This document shows, one piece after another, positions 60,577 through 64,000 of a stretch of 64,000 bases of DNA (position 1 is its first letter; every line of letters begins with the position of its first letter). The stretch covers positions 930,001 to 994,000 of the forward strand of contig NZ_JAABNS010000001.1 of NCBI RefSeq assembly GCF_009928425.1. The letters are read 5' to 3'. This stretch comes from Pseudarthrobacter sp. ATCC 49987. Its GTDB lineage: Bacteria; Actinomycetota; Actinomycetes; Actinomycetales; Micrococcaceae. A program made the position numbers and the translations under genes. The notes below the pieces were generated by a model. That model had not been told where the DNA came from. It saw nothing but the letters and a program-made list of their open reading frames with translations, and did not search any database.

Positions 60577-62043
60577 TCAGTCCCGGGTACAGGGGGCCGC
60601 GCCGGCGGTTCCGGGCGTGTTGGGGGCCCAGTGCGGGTAGCTGCGGGTGTCGTTGGAGGGCACCCAGCGGCCGGCGTCGACGACGTAGTCCCAGCCGAGG
60701 CCGTTCCGGCGCAGCTCCTGGATTGCTGCCAGCAGACGCTCGGCGTCCGCCAGCCGGGAGCCCAGGCCGAAGCTTGCCCGCAGCGAACCCGAGGGCAGGC
60801 CGAGCCGCCGGAGCAGGGGGTGCGCGCAGAAGCGGCCGTCGCGCAGCCCGATGCCGTGCTCGGCCGACAGGTACGCCGCCACCAGGCCCGCGTCGTAGCC
60901 TTCCACCGAGAAGTTGACGACGCCGATGGTGCCGGTGCCCGGGACGGCTCCGGATCCCGCGTCGAAGGAAACGTCGAAGGAAGCACTGTCCGGGAAGATC
61001 TGGTGGACGCTCACGCCGTCGATCCGGGCAAGGCCCTCGACGAGGAAGGACCGGATGGCGTTTTCGTGCGCGTGCCACTGCTCCACATCCAGGTCGGCGA
61101 TGACCTGGGTGGCCCGGGCCAGCGTGGCGGCGCCGAGGACGTTGGGGGAGCCGCCTTCATGCCGGGCCGGACCGGTGGTCCAGCTGACAGCGTCGATCCG
61201 GGCGTCCTGCACGGCTCCGCCGCCGGCCAGGTGCGGGGTGCCGGCGTCGAGCCAGTCGGGACGGCCGATCAGCACCCCGGCGCCGAACGGCGCGTAAAGC
61301 TTGTGCCCGGAGAAGGCGAGGTAGTCGACGTCGTCCGCGGCGATGTCGATCCGCCGGTGCGGCGCCAACTGGGCGGCGTCGACGACGATCCGGGCGCCGT
61401 AGTCGTGGGCAAGGGCGGCGAGGGCCCGGATCGGCAGGATCTCGCCGGTGACGTTGGAGGCGCCGGTGACGGCGAGGAGGCTGACGCCGCCGTGGGCGAG
61501 TTCCCCACGGAGCAGTTCCAGGGTGGCGGCGAGGGTCGGCGCGGCGATGACGCTGCGGTGGGGCACCCGCTGCCACGGCAGCAGGTTGGCGTGGTGCTCG
61601 ATGTCGAGGTAGAGCACCTCGCCGGTGTGCACGCCGTCGACGGCGGGCAGGCAGCCTGCCAGCAGGTTCAGGGAGTCGGTGGTGTTCCGGGTGAAGATCA
61701 CCGAATCGTCCGGCCGGCCGCCGACGAAGTCGCGGACAATGGTCCGGGCATTCTCGTAGACCGAGGTGCTGATCTGGGAGGCGTACCCGGCACCGCGGTG
61801 GACGCTGGCGTAGAACGGCAGGATCTCGTTGAGGTAGGCCGAGACCACGGACAGGGCAGGGGCCGAGGCGCCATAATCCAGATTGGCGTAGCGGACGTGC
61901 CCGCCCTGGATGAGGGGGGCCTGGATCTCCGCGCCGGTCACCGCGGCCAGCGGCCGGCGGGTGGCGGCGAACCGCGCCTGGGGACGGGCCCGGCCGGCGC
62001 CGGACTGGAGTTCAGGGGTGGCAGGAATCGTGGCAGTCGTCAT
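60577..62043 (-). CDS. Class V aminotransferase, cysteine-desulfurase-like
   Basis: 488 residues from ATG 62043 (GAGG four bases upstream). PLP fold with the lysine block FSGHKLYAPFGAG, the aspartate IVVDAAQLAPH, the phosphate/ring residues near VYENARTIVRDFVGG and TRNTTDSLN, and the C-terminal domain with RDGRFCAHPL. It resembles SufS/NifS/CsdA enzymes and selenocysteine lyases, which remove sulfur from cysteine. The N-terminal 35 residues are extra. The start codon sits 14 bp after a riboswitch terminator, so expression should fall when S-adenosylmethionine is plentiful. True substrate not settled by sequence. Confidence 0.85.
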   Translation of the reverse strand: MTTATIPATPELQSGAGRARPQARFAATRRPLAAVTGAEIQAPLIQGGHVRYANLDYGASAPALSVVSAYLNEILPFYASVHRGAGYASQISTSVYENARTIVRDFVGGRPDDSVIFTRNTTDSLNLLAGCLPAVDGVHTGEVLYLDIEHHANLLPWQRVPHRSVIAAPTLAATLELLRGELAHGGVSLLAVTGASNVTGEILPIRALAALAHDYGARIVVDAAQLAPHRRIDIAADDVDYLAFSGHKLYAPFGAGVLIGRPDWLDAGTPHLAGGGAVQDARIDAVSWTTGPARHEGGSPNVLGAATLARATQVIADLDVEQWHAHENAIRSFLVEGLARIDGVSVHQIFPDSASFDVSFDAGSGAVPGTGTIGVVNFSVEGYDAGLVAAYLSAEHGIGLRDGRFCAHPLLRRLGLPSGSLRASFGLGSRLADAERLLAAIQELRRNGLGWDYVVDAGRWVPSNDTRSYPHWAPNTPGTAGAAPCTRD

Positions 62044-62056
62044 GGGACCTCGCTCG

Positions 62057-62082
62057 AAAAGGACCCCACATACCGGGGATCC
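62057..62082 (-). terminator. Riboswitch expression-platform terminator
   Basis: On the minus-strand RNA, GGAUCCCC pairs with GGGGUCC (one bulged U) around a seven-base loop, followed at once by UUUU (62060-62057). It is 14 bp before the start codon at 62043. A separate hairpin GCCGGUCCG/CGGACCCGGC at 62089-62110 lies between aptamer and terminator and may act as an anti-terminator or linker. Confidence 0.7.
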
Positions 62083-62112
62083 GCGCTTGCCGGGTCCGTT
62101 CCGGACCGGCCA

Positions 62113-62191
62113 GGTCGTCACCCGGGGCACCCCACCGCGAATGGAGGGTTGCCGGCCAGCAAACCGGGGTTTCGCGCTGGCACTCGTGACC
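62113..62191 (-). promoter_or_regulatory. SAM-IV riboswitch aptamer
   Basis: Read on the minus strand the element holds the SAM-IV family blocks in order: GGUCACGAGUGCCAGCG, then AAACCCCGGUUUGCUGG, CCGGCAACCCUCC, CGCGGUGGGGUGCCCCGGG and UGACGACC closing the outer stem. SAM-IV binds S-adenosylmethionine and is largely confined to Actinobacteria. It sits directly upstream of the class V aminotransferase gene and starts about one base from the predicted transcription start, with a terminator after it. Confidence 0.88.
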
Positions 62192-62198
62192 TGTGTCG

Positions 62199-62204
62199 AG
62201 CCTA
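62199..62204 (-). promoter_or_regulatory. -10 element of the riboswitch transcript
   Basis: TAGGCT on the minus strand. Seven bases on (about 62192) is the first base of the aptamer, so the RNA would start almost exactly with the riboswitch. TTTTCC about 18 bp upstream is a weak -35. Confidence 0.55.
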
Positions 62205-62297
62205 GGCCATGCCTGCTGCCGCGGAAAAGGCAGGGCAGGAATGTGAAGTGTTTTGTTACGGGACGCGTCCGGACCTGCAGGACGACGCCGGAATTCC

Positions 62298-63110
62298 CTA
62301 CAGCAGGTCGTCGAGCCCCGGGTTGAGGCGCTTGAGGACCTCCGAGTGCAGGATGGAGTTGGTGGCGAGGGCGTTGCCGCCGAACGGGCCGTCTTCTCCT
62401 TCGAGGGAGGTAAAGCGCCCGCCCGCCTCCGTGACGATCGGGACCAGCGCGGCCATGTCGTAGAGGTTCAGTTCGGGCTCGCAGGCGATGTCGACGGCGC
62501 CTTCGGCCACAAGGCAGTAGGACCAGAAGTCGCCGTAGGCGCGGGTGCGCCAGACTTCCTCGGTGAGGCCGAGGAACTCATCGAGGTTGCCGCGCTGCTT
62601 CCAGCCGCCCAGGCTGGAGTAGGACAGCGAGGCGTCCGAGAGTTTGGAGACGTTGGAGACTTTCAGCCGGGTGGCGGCCGCCAGCGACCGGCCCATGTAC
62701 GCACCGGCGCCCTTGGCGGCCCACCAGCGTTTGCCCAGTGCCGGGGCGCTCACGACGCCGACGACCGGCTCGCCCTCGTCAACAAGGGCGATCAGCGTGG
62801 CCCAGACGGGGACGCCGCGGACGAAGTTCTTGGTCCCGTCAATCGGGTCGATGATCCAGCGGCGGGAGCCGTGGCCGGAGCTGCCGAACTCCTCGCCGAG
62901 CACGGCATCGCGCGGCCGGGACCGGGACAGCTGGCCGCGGATGGCTTCCTCGGCCGACTTGTCGGCGTCGGTCACCGGGGTCAGGTCCGGCTTCGTCTCA
63001 ATCCGAAGATCGAGCGCCTTGAAGCGGCTCATGGTCTGGGAATCTACGGAATCTGCCAGTACATGGGCAAGGCGCAGGTCATCGTTGTAGCTCGAAGCGG
63101 GTTGACTCAT
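62298..63110 (-). CDS. hisN: Histidinol-phosphatase, inositol-monophosphatase family
   Basis: 270 residues with the metal-phosphatase motifs LGEEFG (metal-binding Glu), [12 protein letters not shown] (the DPIDGT motif) and [23 protein letters not shown] (third metal Asp and GG). In actinobacteria this branch (Rv3137-like) is the HisN histidinol-phosphatase of histidine synthesis; an inositol-monophosphatase specificity cannot be excluded by sequence. ATG 63110. It follows rsgA by 55 bp on the same strand. Confidence 0.88.
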   Translation of the reverse strand: MSQPASSYNDDLRLAHVLADSVDSQTMSRFKALDLRIETKPDLTPVTDADKSAEEAIRGQLSRSRPRDAVLGEEFGSSGHGSRRWIIDPIDGTKNFVRGVPVWATLIALVDEGEPVVGVVSAPALGKRWWAAKGAGAYMGRSLAAATRLKVSNVSKLSDASLSYSSLGGWKQRGNLDEFLGLTEEVWRTRAYGDFWSYCLVAEGAVDIACEPELNLYDMAALVPIVTEAGGRFTSLEGEDGPFGGNALATNSILHSEVLKRLNPGLDDLL

Positions 63111-63165
63111 GGTTCCAAACTACCGCCAAAGCGGGCGGGGGAGCGGTAGGCTGCGCCGCAGCCCG

Positions 63166-64000
63166 CTAGGAGACGGTGCCCAGTTCCTTGACGTCCTGGG
63201 CTTCCATGCGGGGATCTGTTCCGAGCAGGCGGCGGAGTGAGGCGAGCCGGGCCGGGCCGGATTCGCCCGCATGGCCGGCGGCCACCCAGGCGTCCACGCC
63301 GCAGTTGACGGCGCTGGAATCGTGTTTGCAGCCCCGCTCGCAGTCGTCGGTGCCAGGCTCAAGATCGGGGAAGGACCGCAGGATGCGGTCCGGGTCCACA
63401 TGGGCCAGGCCGAAGGAGCGGATGCCCGGGGTGTCGATGATCCAGCTGCCTGCCGGCGCATCGTTGACCTTGAGGGCCAGCGCGGAGGAGGAGGTGTGGC
63501 GGCCGCGCCCGGTCACGGCGTTGACGCCGCCGGTGGCGCGCTCGGCGCCGGTGAGGGCGTTGACCATGGTGGACTTGCCGACGCCGGAGTGGCCCAGCAT
63601 GACGGTGACCTTCCCATCGAGATGGGCGCGAAGCTGGGAGACGGCGTCCTTGTCCAGCCGGGCGGAGAGCCCGTCGTCCGAGCGGGCATCGATGCCGGAC
63701 GCGGCGGAGTCCGCCGTTTTGGAGATGATGACCGGGAAGTCGAGGTGCTGGTAGTTGGCGAGGAGTTCCGCGGGGTCCTTGACGTCGGCCTTGGTGACGA
63801 GCAGCAGCGGCTCGATGCCGGCGTCGTACGCGGCCACGAGGGCACGGTCGATGAACCCGGTCCGGGGCTCAGGATTGGCGGCCGCCACCACGATCACCAG
63901 CGTGTCGGCATTGGCGACGACGGCACGCTCGATCGGGTCGGTGTCGTCGGCGCTGCGCCGCAGCAGTGTTTTGCGGTCCTGGATCTTGACCAGACGTGCG
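63166..64000 (-). CDS. rsgA: Ribosome small-subunit GTPase RsgA (5' part outside window)
   Basis: The coding frame runs off the right edge, so the N-terminal OB-fold is missing. What remains is the circularly permuted GTPase order: G4 TKAD first, then G1 GHSGVGKST, then G3 DTPG, followed by the zinc domain with CERGCKHDSSAVNCGVDAW. RsgA checks 30S maturation. In actinobacteria it commonly lies next to hisN, as here. Confidence 0.93.
   Translation of the reverse strand, partial: ARLVKIQDRKTLLRRSADDTDPIERAVVANADTLVIVVAAANPEPRTGFIDRALVAAYDAGIEPLLLVTKADVKDPAELLANYQHLDFPVIISKTADSAASGIDARSDDGLSARLDKDAVSQLRAHLDGKVTVMLGHSGVGKSTMVNALTGAERATGGVNAVTGRGRHTSSSALALKVNDAPAGSWIIDTPGIRSFGLAHVDPDRILRSFPDLEPGTDDCERGCKHDSSAVNCGVDAWVAAGHAGESGPARLASLRRLLGTDPRMEAQDVKELGTVS

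Noticed and set aside
59695..62205. 836-codon plus-strand frame across the methyltransferase and aminotransferase genes
   Set aside because: It spans two recognisable minus-strand genes and the riboswitch; its translation is low-complexity and matches no family.

Overview
The window looks like chromosomal DNA of a high-GC actinobacterium, most likely Micrococcaceae of the Arthrobacter/Pseudarthrobacter type. Support comes from whiB1 next to a PdtaS-type kinase, an Rv3235-type gene downstream of secA, an actinobacterial Tad locus, GTG/TTG starts with strong GGAGG sites, several apparently leaderless genes, a SAM-IV-type riboswitch, and a tmRNA whose tag reads AESKRTDFALAA. The genus is inferred from gene content, not from a database search. 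I see no prophage, insertion sequence, CRISPR array or free-standing tRNA gene.

Layout. 1-6.2 kb: end of a YcaQ-type winged-helix gene, secA with a very strong terminator, an Rv3235-family gene, a LysM membrane protein and a small unknown protein. 6.2-8.5 kb: a tiny HTH protein diverging from a SAF-domain protein and a CpaE-like P-loop protein, which look like detached Tad genes. 8.6-15.3 kb: the giant NAD-glutamate dehydrogenase, a PdtaS-type sensor kinase and whiB1, with a CRP-like box upstream of whiB1. 15.5-20.1 kb: a membrane protein and an orphan FHA/FtsK ATPase resembling EccC/EssC. 20.3-45.4 kb: a large cell-surface polysaccharide region. It holds galactofuranan synthesis and export (glf, GlfT2-like, wzm, wzt), two LGFP-repeat wall enzymes (an L,D-transpeptidase and a GH25 muramidase), two paralogous DUF6541 membrane proteins, dTDP-rhamnose synthesis (rfbA, rfbB, fused rmlC-rmlD), glycosyltransferases, a flippase, galE and an O-acyltransferase. 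45.5-50.3 kb: tadA, tadB, tadC, a small pilin candidate and three TadE/G-like genes in one operon. 50.3-55.9 kb: prfB, ftsE, ftsX, a coiled-coil M23 hydrolase, smpB and ssrA. 56-64 kb: small unknown proteins, tandem crcB genes, mntH-mntR with a dyad operator candidate, a methyltransferase, a class V aminotransferase under a SAM-IV-type riboswitch, hisN and the 3' part of rsgA.

How it works together. Most of the window concerns the cell envelope: export (secA), wall cleavage and division (ftsEX with an M23 hydrolase, LysM protein), surface polysaccharide assembly, and a Tad pilus. The most suggestive unit is the 20-45 kb region. Mycobacteria-like galactofuranan synthesis and export genes sit with enzymes that carry LGFP repeats, modules otherwise known from arabinogalactan-bearing bacteria. 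A testable idea is that LGFP repeats tether wall enzymes to the galactofuranose polymer made by the same region. No intergenic stretch longer than about 300 bases lacks a feature; the longest (55388-56009) holds ssrA and its terminator.
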